DNA of 64,000 nucleotides. Origin: Weeksellaceae bacterium. GTDB lineage: Bacteria; Bacteroidota; Bacteroidia; Flavobacteriales; Weeksellaceae. Location of the stretch: NCBI GenBank assembly GCA_022013695.1, contig JAKLPS010000004.1, positions 1-64,000 of the forward strand. Direction: 5' to 3'. Both the position numbers and the translations under genes were made by a program. The notes under the pieces are model-generated. The model worked only from the letters and a program-made list of their open reading frames with translations. It ran no database searches and was not told the origin of the DNA. Positions 50,713 to 60,492 of this stretch are shown piece after piece (position 1 is the stretch's first letter; every line of letters begins with the position of its first letter).

Positions 50713-50723
50713 AAGTAATCGCT

Positions 50724-51644
50724 ATGAAAAAATTTTTTGGAAGAATTTTTGACCTTATCTTTTCGTTCTTTCCGAGCCGAAAAAAACTAAAGAATATGGG
50801 TGTTACACCTGCGGAAGCTGCCACCTTAAGACAGCGATATACCGGTCCACATCAATTAATGACTACCACCGATGGAAAAACTCTTTTTATAAGGAAATGG
50901 AATCCAGCTGGTACGGTTTCTGTAAAAAAAGACATCGCTGTTTTGATATTTCACGGTTTGACTGCACACAGCGGTGCTTATAATGCCCTAGGCGAAACCA
51001 TATCTAGAGGTGGTTATGACACATTTGGTTTAGATTACAGAGGACACGGACTATCAGATGGCAACCGTGCGGACACCCCAAGTAAAGAAAGATGGATTGC
51101 CGACTTGGCCGAGTCTATAAAATATGTTAAAGATTTGGGATATTCAAAGGTGATTCTTTTGGGTCATAGTCTGGGAGTCATTGCTTCGATGTGTGCCACC
51201 AATGCCGTTCAAAATAAAATTTCCGGATTAGTACTACTGTCTGCTGCTTACGAAAGTAGGAAAGGCAGCTCAAAACCTCCCACAACTTTTCAAAAAGCCA
51301 AAATTCTGTTGAATTCCATTTTACGACCATCCTATCCGGCTATTGGATATAATAGAGACGGCTTAGTAATCTCTGAGGATCCTTTGTACAATTATCGATA
51401 CACCCTTCGCTTTGTAAGAATGCTGGACTTGAAAAAGTTGAGGCTTCCTAATGATTTAAATATTCCTGTATTGGTAGGCGTCGGTGACAAAGACGAGTTA
51501 TTTTCAATTGAGAAAGTGAGGGATTTTTACGATTTGGTTCCTAGTAAAAACAAGACATTTTTCGTGATGAAGAACGCCAGCCACGCGGTAATCCCGACTG
51601 AATGTTTTCAAGAAATTGTGAGTTGGTTAGATAAAAACTATTGA
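50724..51644 (+). CDS. alpha/beta hydrolase (monoglyceride lipase-like)
   Basis: A 306-residue complete alpha/beta hydrolase: LIFHGLTAHSG, FGLDYRGHGLSDG, the elbow LLGHSLGVIAS (Ser), VLVGVGDKDELFS (Asp) and NASHAVIP (His), all in order. The pattern resembles monoglyceride lipases and lysophospholipases (serine aminopeptidase S33 family). The N terminus has a short hydrophobic stretch (IFDLIFSFFP) without a lipobox. It lies 11 bp after its truncated tandem copy and was probably made by duplication. Confidence 0.85.
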   Translation: MKKFFGRIFDLIFSFFPSRKKLKNMGVTPAEAATLRQRYTGPHQLMTTTDGKTLFIRKWNPAGTVSVKKDIAVLIFHGLTAHSGAYNALGETISRGGYDTFGLDYRGHGLSDGNRADTPSKERWIADLAESIKYVKDLGYSKVILLGHSLGVIASMCATNAVQNKISGLVLLSAAYESRKGSSKPPTTFQKAKILLNSILRPSYPAIGYNRDGLVISEDPLYNYRYTLRFVRMLDLKKLRLPNDLNIPVLVGVGDKDELFSIEKVRDFYDLVPSKNKTFFVMKNASHAVIPTECFQEIVSWLDKNY

Positions 51645-51732
51645 TATTGCACGCAAACTATGCAAAAAAAGACAGTTGCAGTTATGCGCACGTAAAATTA
51701 TCAATCGAAAATTTCAATAGAAAAAAGAAGTT

Positions 51733-53211
51733 TCAAAACTTAAACAAACTCTTGATAAAAGATTTGTTCAGATAATTGTCCAAAGGATAGATTTTAAGAA
51801 AATGATTGCCCAGAAAAAGCAAAATCAAAACCACAGCGGGCTTATAGAAAAGATTGAGAATATTGAGCTTGAAATCTGGCAACAGAATCGCTACATTGAT
51901 CGATAGAAAGCCCAATATCAATGCGTAAAGCATTTCTATTCCCAGTGGAAAAACCTTGAATTTGATATAATTGAAGCTGATCTTAATGACGTTGAATAGA
52001 GAGAGCGAAATGGCATAAGCAACGGCAATTCCCAAGATTCCCAAGTCGGTATATCTAAGAAAAATAGTGTTGAGACTGATGGTGAGCGCCGCCAAAACAA
52101 GCATCACCACGATATTGAATTTATAAAACCTGGACAGCGAAATAATATGCCCGTTGAATCCCGTGGCCAAATCGAACAGCATCGCAAACCCAAGCACCCA
52201 AAGAACCGGCTCTGCCGTGCGCAGATCGTCGCCGTTTTTCATAAAATCTGCTAAATATGGGAATCCGACAACGGTGCAGCAGAACAAAACCATTCCCAAA
52301 AAAAATAAACTGAGCGACGTCTTCTTGTGAAACCTGTCCAGTTCCTCATAATCGCCCGTTGCCAAAACCTTATTAATTATGGGCGCCGAGAGATTGAACA
52401 AGCCCATTTGAGGAATGGTGATGAGCGAAATAATGGAATAAATAAGACTGTAAATCCCATTTTCCTGAAAACTGATAAACTCGCCAATCATCAGATTGTC
52501 AATATTAATCGCAATGTAATTGCCAATATTTCCCAGAAATCCAAAAAAACTGTAGGTCAATATTTCGTGGTAAAAACCATCTTTTTTGAAATATCCCAGA
52601 TCAAAATCCGGGCGAATCTTCTCCAGCCGGTTGGTGTAGAATCCGTATCCTAACAGCGAAATCAGGAACATCAAAAAGAAAAATCCATAGGCCGTCTTCT
52701 CGGCAAATCCCGCAAAGAAAAACAGACAAAACGCACCGATATTGGCTATCTTCGGTATAAGGTTTTCGAAAATATTGGGGACAACGATCCGTTTATAATT
52801 GGTCAAAAACTTATTAAAAACCGACGACAGCGCCAAAACGAGAACCAATGGCAAAATCAGGCGCTTCATTTCCCAAAGTTTGGATTTTTGCAAATCCGGA
52901 AAGAGATAATTAAGCAGAAAGTAGCCACCTACAAAAATCAAAAAATTAATACAAACCGCTAATAACGAGAGCGATAGCAGACTGTGATGCTTGCCATCCT
53001 CCTGTACTTTGGAGAAAAATTTGACGTTGGAAAAACTCAGACCAAAAACCACGATGGGAACCAATATTTCGGCGGTCGGCAAAATATAACGCAGCTTTCC
53101 GTAAAACGTCATATCGTGCGGAAAAATGAAAATCGAGGCCACAGTTCCCAGCAAAAAACCGAGATATCCAATTATGGAATATTTTATGCCTTGCCTTGCA
53201 ACGACGCTCAT
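51733..53211 (-). CDS. Wzx-like polysaccharide flippase (MOP superfamily)
   Basis: A 492-residue protein with about 14 membrane helices typical of the polysaccharide-transport MOP group: GIKYSIIGYLGFLLGTVASIF at the start, GFLGNIGNYIAINIDNLMIGEF in the first repeat, and ETDYEELDR-type cytoplasmic loops. These proteins flip lipid-linked oligosaccharides across the inner membrane. It overlaps the FkbM methyltransferase stop by 4 nt (ATGA), so the two are co-expressed. The linked glycan genes expected for a large O-antigen or capsule cluster are not present here. Confidence 0.85.
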   Translation of the reverse strand: MSVVARQGIKYSIIGYLGFLLGTVASIFIFPHDMTFYGKLRYILPTAEILVPIVVFGLSFSNVKFFSKVQEDGKHHSLLSLSLLAVCINFLIFVGGYFLLNYLFPDLQKSKLWEMKRLILPLVLVLALSSVFNKFLTNYKRIVVPNIFENLIPKIANIGAFCLFFFAGFAEKTAYGFFFLMFLISLLGYGFYTNRLEKIRPDFDLGYFKKDGFYHEILTYSFFGFLGNIGNYIAINIDNLMIGEFISFQENGIYSLIYSIISLITIPQMGLFNLSAPIINKVLATGDYEELDRFHKKTSLSLFFLGMVLFCCTVVGFPYLADFMKNGDDLRTAEPVLWVLGFAMLFDLATGFNGHIISLSRFYKFNIVVMLVLAALTISLNTIFLRYTDLGILGIAVAYAISLSLFNVIKISFNYIKFKVFPLGIEMLYALILGFLSINVAILLPDFKLNILNLFYKPAVVLILLFLGNHFLKIYPLDNYLNKSFIKSLFKF

Positions 53212-54023
53212 AATTTGGTTGTGGGTTGGAGGTTAATAGTGCTTGGAAGAAAGATGATGTTGTTGATGTAATCTTTGTAATTTTTCAAATTCTCAGCATC
53301 TTGGAGCTTCAAAAATTCTTCTGTCAGAATTTTCGGCTGCAAACTTCCCCGATCCAAATAATTGACAGAATATCCCCAATTTGCGACTTCCGAAATCAAA
53401 GTCCAAAGGTCGTCCTTGTGATGGCGTTGCTCCATTTCTACCATCAAAATTGGTTTGAATTTTTCGATTGTTTTTCTCGCGCCGCGCAAAGTCTGCATTT
53501 CGTTTCCTTCGACATCGATTTTGATGAAATCGAGTTTTTGAAAGTTCAATTTTAATTCATCCAAAGGCTTGACTTCAACTTTTTTAAGAATTGTTCTTTC
53601 CTCATTGTTTTCCTTAATCGAAGTCTGCAAAGTTCCTCGTGTATGGACTTTTTCGCCATTGATAACGGGAATTTTAAATTCTGCAATTTTCGAAATATCA
53701 GACAAAGCCACCGAAGACAAATTGACTTTTGGGAACAACCTTTTAAGTCTTTTGAAAAGCTGTGGATTTGGCTCGAATGCAAAAACATTTTCCGGTTTCA
53801 AATGATTTTCTAATGTGAAAAGATAAGCGCCGACATTAGCTCCAACGTCTACAAAAACAGCGTCTTTCGAAAGAACATTTTTTATCCAAAGAAACTCCGG
53901 CTCTACCCTTCTTTCCAACAGATTATGAGCATCAAGACCTTTCAATTTTTTGAAAAATCGGCTTTTGTAAAAACTCGGCGAAAGGTACTGGAGATTCTCC
54001 GCCAGCTGGCTGTAAACGCTCAT
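53208..54023 (-). CDS. FkbM-family methyltransferase
   Basis: A 271-residue methyltransferase with SAM motif VFVDVGANVGAYLFTLE, the acidic VFAFEPNPQLF, a post motif LDFIKIDVEGNEMQTLRGA, and MVEMEQRH. FkbM-type enzymes methylate hydroxyls, often of sugars. Its overlap with the flippase gene suggests modification of a surface glycan; this is inference from position. Confidence 0.88.
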   Translation of the reverse strand: MSVYSQLAENLQYLSPSFYKSRFFKKLKGLDAHNLLERRVEPEFLWIKNVLSKDAVFVDVGANVGAYLFTLENHLKPENVFAFEPNPQLFKRLKRLFPKVNLSSVALSDISKIAEFKIPVINGEKVHTRGTLQTSIKENNEERTILKKVEVKPLDELKLNFQKLDFIKIDVEGNEMQTLRGARKTIEKFKPILMVEMEQRHHKDDLWTLISEVANWGYSVNYLDRGSLQPKILTEEFLKLQDAENLKNYKDYINNIIFLPSTINLQPTTKL

Positions 54024-54217
54024 CGATTGGTTTCAATTAATAATTGAACGACAAAGAAAATGCTTTTATTTTAAAAATCATAAAATTTTGTTAAAATTAA
54101 TTCTTTTAGGAAGTTTTCCGATTCGTGGACAAGATATTGCTCAACTTGTTTTAAATTTGATAGTTATAGTACAAATGACAATTCAGTTTTCAAAAAATTA
54201 ATTATAATTAACTCATT

Positions 54218-54757
54218 ATGAAATTCTTACACTTATTTATTATGATGTTTTCACTTTTCGGATGTACGCAGAATAAAGGCCAGGCCAAATCGATTCACAG
54301 TTTCAAAGTTGAAGCCTTAGACGGTTCTACGATTGATTTTTCCAAATTCAAAGGCAAAAAAATACTCGTCGTGAACACGGCTTCGGAATGTGGTTTCACG
54401 CCGCAATATGCCGATTTGGAAAAGCTCTACGAACTATACAAAGACAAATTGGTCATTGTGGGCTTCCCTGCGAATAACTTTGGCGGACAAGAACCGGGAA
54501 CCAACCAAGAGATTTCTACATTTTGTCAAAAAAATTACGGCGTGACTTTCCCGATGGCCGCTAAAGTCTCAGTAAAAGGAGACGACATCGCACCGATCTA
54601 CAAATTCCTGACCGACAAGAAAGAAAACGGCGTGAAAAACACCACGATTCTCTGGAACTTCACCAAGATTTTGTTGGATGAAAATGGCTATGTCATCGAT
54701 AGCTTCGTGAGTACTACCAAGCCGACCAGCGACAGCATTACGAAATATTTGAAATAG
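54218..54757 (+). CDS. glutathione peroxidase-family thiol peroxidase (lipoprotein)
   Basis: A 179-residue protein with a lipoprotein signal (MMFSLFGC) and the GPx triad: Cys in NTASECGFTPQYADLEKLY (no selenocysteine), Gln in GFPANNFGGQEPG, and Trp-Asn in LWNFTKILLDENG. Such bacterial Cys-GPx enzymes usually use thioredoxin, not glutathione, to reduce peroxides. It would act at the cell envelope. A weak hairpin follows, shared with the convergent gcvT. Confidence 0.9.
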   Translation: MKFLHLFIMMFSLFGCTQNKGQAKSIHSFKVEALDGSTIDFSKFKGKKILVVNTASECGFTPQYADLEKLYELYKDKLVIVGFPANNFGGQEPGTNQEISTFCQKNYGVTFPMAAKVSVKGDDIAPIYKFLTDKKENGVKNTTILWNFTKILLDENGYVIDSFVSTTKPTSDSITKYLK

Positions 54758-54778
54758 AGCAAGTTAAAAGTTAAAAAA

Positions 54779-54801
54779 AGCGTTCAAATTTTTGAGCGCT
54801 A
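54779..54801. terminator. bidirectional hairpin between gpx and gcvT
   Basis: AGCGTTCAA and TTGAGCGCT form an imperfect stem between the convergent genes, with AT-rich flanks. Confidence 0.4.
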
Positions 54802-54840
54802 TTTCTATGATCTATTAGTCTATTATTTCAAAATCTAATC

Positions 54841-55920
54841 CTAAACAAAAGGAAGTTTCACGACTTTTGCAGGAACATCCTTATTTCGGATTCTGATGAA
54901 AATCTCGGAATCCAATTTGAAATGCGGTTTATCGACATAAGCCAATCCTATTCCGACTTTTTTCATGGGCGACATCGTTCCTGAAGTTACTTTTCCAATG
55001 GTTTTTCCTTCCGAATCCACCACTTCATAATCGTGTCTAGGGATCGCTTTTTCGAGCATTTCGAAACCGACTAATTTTCGGCTAATTCCTTCAGCTTTCT
55101 GCTTTTCCAAGAAGGCTTTATTCACGAAATCTTTATCAAATTTAGTGATCCAGCCCAAACCAGCTTCCAACGGAGAGGTAGTATCATCGATGTCATTTCC
55201 GTACAGACAAAATCCTTTTTCCAATCTCAAAGTGTCTCTGGCAGCCAACCCGCACGGAATCACACCAAATTCTTTTCCAGCTTCTATCAACGCGTCCCAA
55301 ATGTTTTCAGCAGCTGAATTATGGAAATAAATCTCGAAACCGCCACTTCCCGTGTAACCTGTATTTGAAATGATGACATCCGAAAAACCAGCCACAGAAC
55401 CGACTGAAAAATGATAGTAGGGAATTACTGACAAATCTGTATTAGTCAATTTTTGAAGCGTCTCAGTGGCTTTCGGACCTTGGATGGCGATGAGTGACAT
55501 TTCTTCTGAGGCATTGGTCATTTTGGCGCCGAATTTCTCGTTGTATTTTGCAATGTGATTCCAGTCTTTATCGATGTTAGACGCATTCACAACCACGAAA
55601 TATTTCTCATCTTTCATTTTGTAAACGATCAAATCATCTACAATTCCGCCCGTTTCATTTGGCAAACAAGAATATTGCGCTTTTCCGTTTTCTAAGACAT
55701 CTACATTATTGGAAGTTACGAACTGCAAAAGGTCTTTCGCCGTTGAACCTTCGATGAAAAATTGACCCATGTGAGAGACATCAAACATTCCCGCTTTTTC
55801 GCGAACGGCAAAATGTTCTTCGTTGATTCCGACATATTGAACAGGCATTTCGAAGCCTGCAAAAGGAACAATCTTCGCTCCCAAAGAAAAGTGTTTATCG
55901 TATAAAGCGGTCTTTTTCAT
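54841..55920 (-). CDS. gcvT: glycine cleavage system aminomethyltransferase (T protein)
   Basis: A 359-residue protein with the GcvT pattern: [18 protein letters not shown]-like start, [64 protein letters not shown], and [18 protein letters not shown]. It transfers the methylene group from the H-protein to tetrahydrofolate and releases ammonia. The other glycine-cleavage genes are not adjacent, as is common in this group. Confidence 0.96.
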   Translation of the reverse strand: MKKTALYDKHFSLGAKIVPFAGFEMPVQYVGINEEHFAVREKAGMFDVSHMGQFFIEGSTAKDLLQFVTSNNVDVLENGKAQYSCLPNETGGIVDDLIVYKMKDEKYFVVVNASNIDKDWNHIAKYNEKFGAKMTNASEEMSLIAIQGPKATETLQKLTNTDLSVIPYYHFSVGSVAGFSDVIISNTGYTGSGGFEIYFHNSAAENIWDALIEAGKEFGVIPCGLAARDTLRLEKGFCLYGNDIDDTTSPLEAGLGWITKFDKDFVNKAFLEKQKAEGISRKLVGFEMLEKAIPRHDYEVVDSEGKTIGKVTSGTMSPMKKVGIGLAYVDKPHFKLDSEIFIRIRNKDVPAKVVKLPFV

Positions 55921-56066
55921 CTACTTTTTTTGTTAATGGATTTAATGCACGCAAATCTAAAAATTAATTGTGAGTTTTTGGTTATGAATGCAAGTTACAT
56001 TTCCACATTAATATCATTTTTAGATTAAGACATAAATGTTAACTTAGCGGTTTCAATAAAAAAACT

Positions 56067-56399
56067 ATGAGCGAAACCATTATTTGCCCGAAATGCCAAT
56101 CCGAATTTACTTACGAACAAGACAATCTGCAGGTTTGTTCGCAATGTTTCTACGAATGGGACCCGGCGGAAGTTTCTACTGAAGGCAAAATTTTCGATTC
56201 TCTTGGGAAGGAATTGCAAAACGGAGATTCTGTCATTGTAATCAAAGATCTTCCTGTGAAAGGCGCTCCGAAAGATATCAAAGCTGGAACGAAGGTTAAA
56301 AATATCAGATTAAGACCAGAAAGCGACCACAATATCGATTGTAAAATTGAGGGTTTTGGAGTGATGGCTTTGAAGTCTGAGTTTGTGAGAAAAGCTTAG
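56067..56399 (+). CDS. PhnA/YjdM-family zinc-ribbon protein
   Basis: A 110-residue protein with two zinc-ribbon cysteine pairs (CPKC near residue 8 and CSQC near 29) and a C-terminal PhnA domain ([31 protein letters not shown]), a KOW-like strand region. The E. coli homologue was named for phosphonate use, but its function is unclear. No phosphonate genes are nearby. It is monocistronic. Confidence 0.9.
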   Translation: MSETIICPKCQSEFTYEQDNLQVCSQCFYEWDPAEVSTEGKIFDSLGKELQNGDSVIVIKDLPVKGAPKDIKAGTKVKNIRLRPESDHNIDCKIEGFGVMALKSEFVRKA

Positions 56400-56443
56400 T
56401 GAAAAAATAGAAAAAAACACTTCAACGCCGGTCAATGTGACAA

Positions 56444-56496
56444 GTTTAATATTAATGTAAGGCTGAGCGGAGTCGAAAGCCTTTTTAATATTAAAC
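56444..56496. repeat. long bipartite inverted repeat after the YjdM-like gene
   Basis: Outer arms GTTTAATATTA (56444-56454) and TAATATTAAAC (56486-56496), and inner arms AAGGCT (56459-56464) and AGCCTT (56478-56483), around GAGCGGAGTCGAA. The GC-poor outer and GC-richer inner stem could terminate transcription or be a mobile repeat. Confidence 0.6.
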
Positions 56497-56692
56497 AAAA
56501 AAAAGGAAAAATTTGGCAGGGTCGACTTTCCAAGACTTTGATTGCTTATCGCTAATTTCAGTCCCGAGGGCAGAAAGAGAATTAACCAAAAATTTCCTAT
56601 ATATTTTCTTAGGTCAAAATTATAAATTATTTTTTGTTGGACAAATTCAAAACACTTAAGTTATCCATATTTTATCCACAAATTGGAATTAA

Positions 56693-57625
56693 TCAAAATT
56701 CCAAATAGACCTTGCCGTCCAAAAATTCATTAGAATAGACGATGACCGACTTGTCTTCAATCTGCAACTTGTTTCTGTAATGCGAGCCGGCAAATCGGCT
56801 GTCGGAAACGCTGGCTTCTATGCCGGTTTTAGAAATCCTTATTTCGTGCGGAAAATAATATTTTTTTGTCAAATTCAGTTGAGTTTTTTCCATATCGGTA
56901 AAAATATTGACTTCTCCCAGAAGTTTTGCAACATAATCATTGTAAGGATTTTCGTATGTTTCCTTCGGATCGTCATTTTGAACCAATCGGCCTTGTTGCA
57001 GGACCACAATCCGATCTGCCCAAGGCAGAACATCTTCCAAATCGTGCGTGGAAATGATCAAACTGAGATTGTTTTCTTTCACGTAATTAAAAAGTTTTTC
57101 TCTCAACTCAAACTTGCGGGAAAAATCTAGATTACTAAACGGCTCATCCAGCAAAAGCATCTTCGGAAGCACCGCCAAGGCTCGTGCAATAGCAACGCGC
57201 TGCTGCTGTCCGCCACTTAGATTCTTGGGCAAAACTTTGGCAAACTCGGTCAATCCAACAACACCCAGCAATTCTTCAATTTTTTGTTTTTTCGATACCA
57301 AGTCGATATTAGAAATGAATTTCCCCACGTTGTCATAAACCGTGGCATAAGGCATCAGATCGTAACTCTGTGCCACAAATTTCATTTTGGATTCGCCGGG
57401 AACTATATTTCTTTTTGGCCCAAAAAGACTTCTTCCATCGAAGATAATCTCGCCACTTTGCCAGTCCATCAATCCATAAATAAGGCCAAGCAAAGTAGAT
57501 TTTCCACAACCGCTTTCTCCCACCACTGCGATACTCTGACCTTCATCTACCTGGAGATTCAGATTTCGGAACAAAGGTTTATCGGGTTGATAATTGAAAA
57601 AAAGATTTTTAACTTCCAGCAACAT
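56693..57625 (-). CDS. ABC transporter ATP-binding protein
   Basis: A 310-residue ATPase: Walker A VGESGCGKSTLLG, Q-loop VAQSYDLMPYAT, signature NLSGGQQQRVAIARAL, Walker B MLLLDEPFSNLD, and H-loop ISTHDLEDV. A C-terminal extension of about 70 residues (MEKTQLNLTKKYYFPHEIRISK) resembles a TOBE-like regulatory tail of the spermidine/iron/maltose importer group. No permease or binding protein is adjacent, so the substrate is unknown. Confidence 0.9.
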   Translation of the reverse strand: MLLEVKNLFFNYQPDKPLFRNLNLQVDEGQSIAVVGESGCGKSTLLGLIYGLMDWQSGEIIFDGRSLFGPKRNIVPGESKMKFVAQSYDLMPYATVYDNVGKFISNIDLVSKKQKIEELLGVVGLTEFAKVLPKNLSGGQQQRVAIARALAVLPKMLLLDEPFSNLDFSRKFELREKLFNYVKENNLSLIISTHDLEDVLPWADRIVVLQQGRLVQNDDPKETYENPYNDYVAKLLGEVNIFTDMEKTQLNLTKKYYFPHEIRISKTGIEASVSDSRFAGSHYRNKLQIEDKSVIVYSNEFLDGKVYLEF

Positions 57626-57762
57626 TCGATGAAATTATTAGTTTGAAATAAGGATAATTTTATTATTTTAGCAAAGAACGTAAAAGTAGATGATAATTTA
57701 AAATTTAGATCCGAAATTTCCAGCGCAATTCCTTTTAACCTCAAGAAAAATTAAAACATCCT

Positions 57763-58422
57763 ATGAAAAAAACCACTTTGATCTCCGCTTTTTTACTGAT
57801 TTCCGCCTCTGTTTTCATCATCTCGTGCGGTAAAGATAAACCGGTAACCAGCGAGAGTAGTGAGGTTCTCACCAAAACGGACGGACAGCTTTACGTGGTC
57901 GATACTTTGAATAGCAAGGCAGAATGGAAAGGTTTCAAGGTTGTAAAATCTGAAAATACCAGTCACATCGGAAGTTTGAAATTTGAGAGCGGCGAAGTGA
58001 CCGTCAAAGATAAAAAATTGGAAAGCGGCCAGTTTGTGGTCGATATGACCACTCTCACCAATGAAGATCTGAAAGATGACGAGTCCAAGGCAAAGCTTAT
58101 CGGTCAACTCAAAAGTGAAGATTTCTTCGACACTGCCAAATTCCCAACTGCTTCGTACGAAATCACAAAAGTCACCGAAGCACCCGCAGGAAGTGATTAC
58201 AATACCATTCTCGACGGCAATCTCACGGTGAAAGGCATCACGAAACCTTTCAGTTGCAACGCCAATGTGAAAGTGGGCGAAGGGGAATTAACAATCGCTA
58301 CGGAGCCGAAAGACATCAACAGAGATGAGTTCGGTATTAAATTCCAATTGCCTGCGGCCGAAGGCCTGATCAAAAACGAGATCAACCTTCAGGCTAAAAT
58401 AAAGGCTCTGGAAAAGAAATAA
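57763..58422 (+). CDS. YceI-family lipoprotein
   Basis: A 219-residue protein with a lipoprotein signal (FIISCGKDK) and a YceI lipocalin-like barrel (about 45-219): LNSKAEWKGFKVVKSENTSHIG, the strand FVVDMTTLTNEDLKDD, and NRDEFGIKFQLP. The YceI family binds isoprenoid-type molecules (established for TT1927b from Thermus) and is stress-linked in E. coli. Here the envelope lipoprotein form suggests a similar lipid-binding role. Confidence 0.92.
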   Translation: MKKTTLISAFLLISASVFIISCGKDKPVTSESSEVLTKTDGQLYVVDTLNSKAEWKGFKVVKSENTSHIGSLKFESGEVTVKDKKLESGQFVVDMTTLTNEDLKDDESKAKLIGQLKSEDFFDTAKFPTASYEITKVTEAPAGSDYNTILDGNLTVKGITKPFSCNANVKVGEGELTIATEPKDINRDEFGIKFQLPAAEGLIKNEINLQAKIKALEKK

Positions 58423-58538
58423 AACTAAAGAATCGACAGGCAAGGATGGAGAATCAATTGGCGCGAGCGAAGCCCAAAAACTTGAATCACCATTCACGAA
58501 TGCCCGATTTTTGTTGATCATTTTTAGTTTAAAAATCG

Positions 58539-58546
58539 TATTTTTG
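58539..58546 (+). promoter_or_regulatory. -7 element TATTTTTG for pheS
   Basis: A perfect TAnnTTTG, 23 nt upstream of the ATG, with a TTG (58514-58516) 22 nt upstream as a possible -33 element. Confidence 0.6.
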
Positions 58547-58569
58547 CAGTCTATTTTTTAAATGAAATA

Positions 58570-59580
58570 ATGCTAGAGAAAATTGATGACCTGCTGAAAG
58601 AAGTCCAGAATTTCCAGTCTTCTGCAAAGGATGAAATAGAGCAATTCCGACTAAAATACAATGGAAAGAAGGGAATCATGAATGATTTCTACGATGCTTT
58701 GAAACTAATCCCTAACGATGAGAAAAAAGATTTTGGACAGAAAATCAACCGCTTACGAAACGCCGTAGATCATAAACTGGAAGAGCTAAAACAAACTTCC
58801 CAAACCGAGAAGACGCTCGAAAAAGAAGATCTTTCCAGACCGGCTTTTCCTCTGGAGTTAGGTTCCCGTCATCCGATTAATCTTGTCAAAAACAGGATTA
58901 TAGAAATCTTCAAATCGATTGGTTTTGCGGTTGCCGACGGCCCGGAGATCGAAGATGATTGGCACAATTTCACGGCGCTGAATCTACCAGAATATCATCC
59001 GGCAAGAGATATGCAGGACACTTTCTTCATCGAGCAAGATCCCGATGTGCTCTTGCGAACGCACACTTCGTCCGTACAAATCCGCTATATGGAGGAGAAC
59101 GAACCACCGATCCGAATTCTTGCGCCGGGAAGGGTTTTCAGAAATGAGGCCGTTTCTTCCCGCTCGCACTGCATTTTTCATCAGATCGAAGGCCTTTATA
59201 TTGATGAGAATGTGAGCTTTGCAGATCTTAAACAAACGATTCAGTTCTTCACTACAGAACTCTTCGGCAAGTCGAAAATCCGCATGCGACCTTCGTATTT
59301 CCCTTTTACAGAGCCCAGTGCAGAGGTTGATGTCTATTGGGGATTGAATTCTGAAACCGATTATAGAATCACAAAAGGAACCGGTTGGCTAGAAATTATG
59401 GGTTGCGGAATGGTGGATCCGGCGGTTCTTAAAAATGTCAATATCGATCCTGATCAATTCTCTGGATATGCCTTTGGAATGGGGATCGAAAGGATTGTGA
59501 TGCTACTCTATCAGATGAGCGACATCCGAATGTTCTTCGAAAACGATGTCCGACTGCTGGAGCAATTCAAAAGTTTATAA
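58570..59580 (+). CDS. pheS: phenylalanyl-tRNA synthetase alpha subunit
   Basis: A 336-residue protein. An N-terminal coiled coil (about 1-85) binds tRNA. The catalytic core has motif 1 HPINLVKNRIIEIFKSIGF, motif 2 LLRTHTSSVQIRYM with FRNEAVSSRSH, and motif 3 GYAFGMGIERIVML. PheS joins PheT to charge tRNA-Phe; pheT is not in this window, which is a common separation in Bacteroidota. It has its own -7 element and terminator. Confidence 0.97.
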   Translation: MLEKIDDLLKEVQNFQSSAKDEIEQFRLKYNGKKGIMNDFYDALKLIPNDEKKDFGQKINRLRNAVDHKLEELKQTSQTEKTLEKEDLSRPAFPLELGSRHPINLVKNRIIEIFKSIGFAVADGPEIEDDWHNFTALNLPEYHPARDMQDTFFIEQDPDVLLRTHTSSVQIRYMEENEPPIRILAPGRVFRNEAVSSRSHCIFHQIEGLYIDENVSFADLKQTIQFFTTELFGKSKIRMRPSYFPFTEPSAEVDVYWGLNSETDYRITKGTGWLEIMGCGMVDPAVLKNVNIDPDQFSGYAFGMGIERIVMLLYQMSDIRMFFENDVRLLEQFKSL

Positions 59581-59603
59581 ATTTCCTGACTATTTCAATG
59601 TAA

Positions 59604-59633
59604 AAAATGCTCCTAAATGTTGGGGCTTTTTTG
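59604..59633. terminator. terminator between pheS and the convergent small gene
   Basis: AAAAAATGCTCC pairs with GGGGCTTTTTT (one G-T pair and a bulge); A and T runs on both sides allow action in both directions. Confidence 0.7.
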
Positions 59634-59828
59634 TTACTTTTTCTCGGTCAGTTTGCTCCAAAGATGAAGAATATAAACGACAATGATTCCCAAAATTCCG
59701 GAGGAAATCGAAAAGATGTATTTGGTGTTATCATCGGCCAAAAATCCCGCCTGCCAATCGATTGCATAGAAACTGACGGCAATGGAAACGACAAATACAA
59801 TGAGGAATACTTTATAAAATGTTTTCAT
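59634..59828 (-). CDS. small two-helix membrane protein, unknown
   Basis: A 64-residue protein with two membrane helices (VFLIVFVVSIAVSFYAI and IFSISSGILGIIVVYIL) joined by a short loop with DWQAGF, and a polar tail SKLTEKK. I do not recognise a named family. It lies 11 bp after the MarC gene on the same strand and before a terminator, so it is probably the last gene of that transcript. Confidence 0.6.
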   Translation of the reverse strand: MKTFYKVFLIVFVVSIAVSFYAIDWQAGFLADDNTKYIFSISSGILGIIVVYILHLWSKLTEKK

Positions 59829-59839
59829 TCTGATGAAAT

Positions 59840-60442
59840 TTAAAAATCAATATAGTTCTGAAATAGCTGCGCAAAGTTAGCAGTAAATAATTTAATAGAA
59901 ATAGCTAAAAGCACAATTCCAAACACTTTTTGCAAAACCTGCAAAGATCCCTCGCCCATTTTCCGTTCGATCCAGGGTGCTAATCTTAGGACAATATAGA
60001 CAAAAATTGTATTGAGCACGATTCCGCAAATAATGTTGACATCATGATATTCTGCTCGCAGGGAAAGCGTTGTCGTCAAAGTTCCCGCACCAGCAATCAG
60101 CGGAAATGCAATCGGAACAATAGAGGCCGCCTGCGGCTGATTGGTTTTATGAATTTCGATGCCCAAGATCATCTCTACTGCGATAATGAAAATTACAAAA
60201 GCACCAGCAATTGCGAAAGAATTGACATCAACTCCAATGAGCTTGAGAATATTATTTCCGATGAAAAGAAAAGAAATCATTAACAATCCCGCAACTATTG
60301 CAGCTTTCTCAGCTTCTATTTTTCCAAACTTCTGACGGAGCGAAACGATGACCGGCACAGAGCCCAAGACATCAATTACGGCGAACAACACCATAAAAGT
60401 GGTCATTGTTTCTTTGACTGAAAACTGCACTAAAAATTCCAT
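59840..60442 (-). CDS. MarC-family (UPF0056) membrane protein
   Basis: A 200-residue protein with six helices typical of MarC: FMVLFAVIDVLGSVPVIVSL, LLMISFLFIGNNIL, GAFVIFIIAVEMILGIEI, and the conserved VPIAFPLIAGAGTLTTTLSL. Despite its name, MarC is not shown to confer multidrug resistance; function is unknown. A TATTTTTG element (60471-60464) lies 21 nt upstream of the ATG. Confidence 0.92.
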   Translation of the reverse strand: MEFLVQFSVKETMTTFMVLFAVIDVLGSVPVIVSLRQKFGKIEAEKAAIVAGLLMISFLFIGNNILKLIGVDVNSFAIAGAFVIFIIAVEMILGIEIHKTNQPQAASIVPIAFPLIAGAGTLTTTLSLRAEYHDVNIICGIVLNTIFVYIVLRLAPWIERKMGEGSLQVLQKVFGIVLLAISIKLFTANFAQLFQNYIDF

Positions 60443-60492
60443 AAATTAATTTTAAAGATTTCGCAAAAATATGATTTTTTTTTGACAATTCT

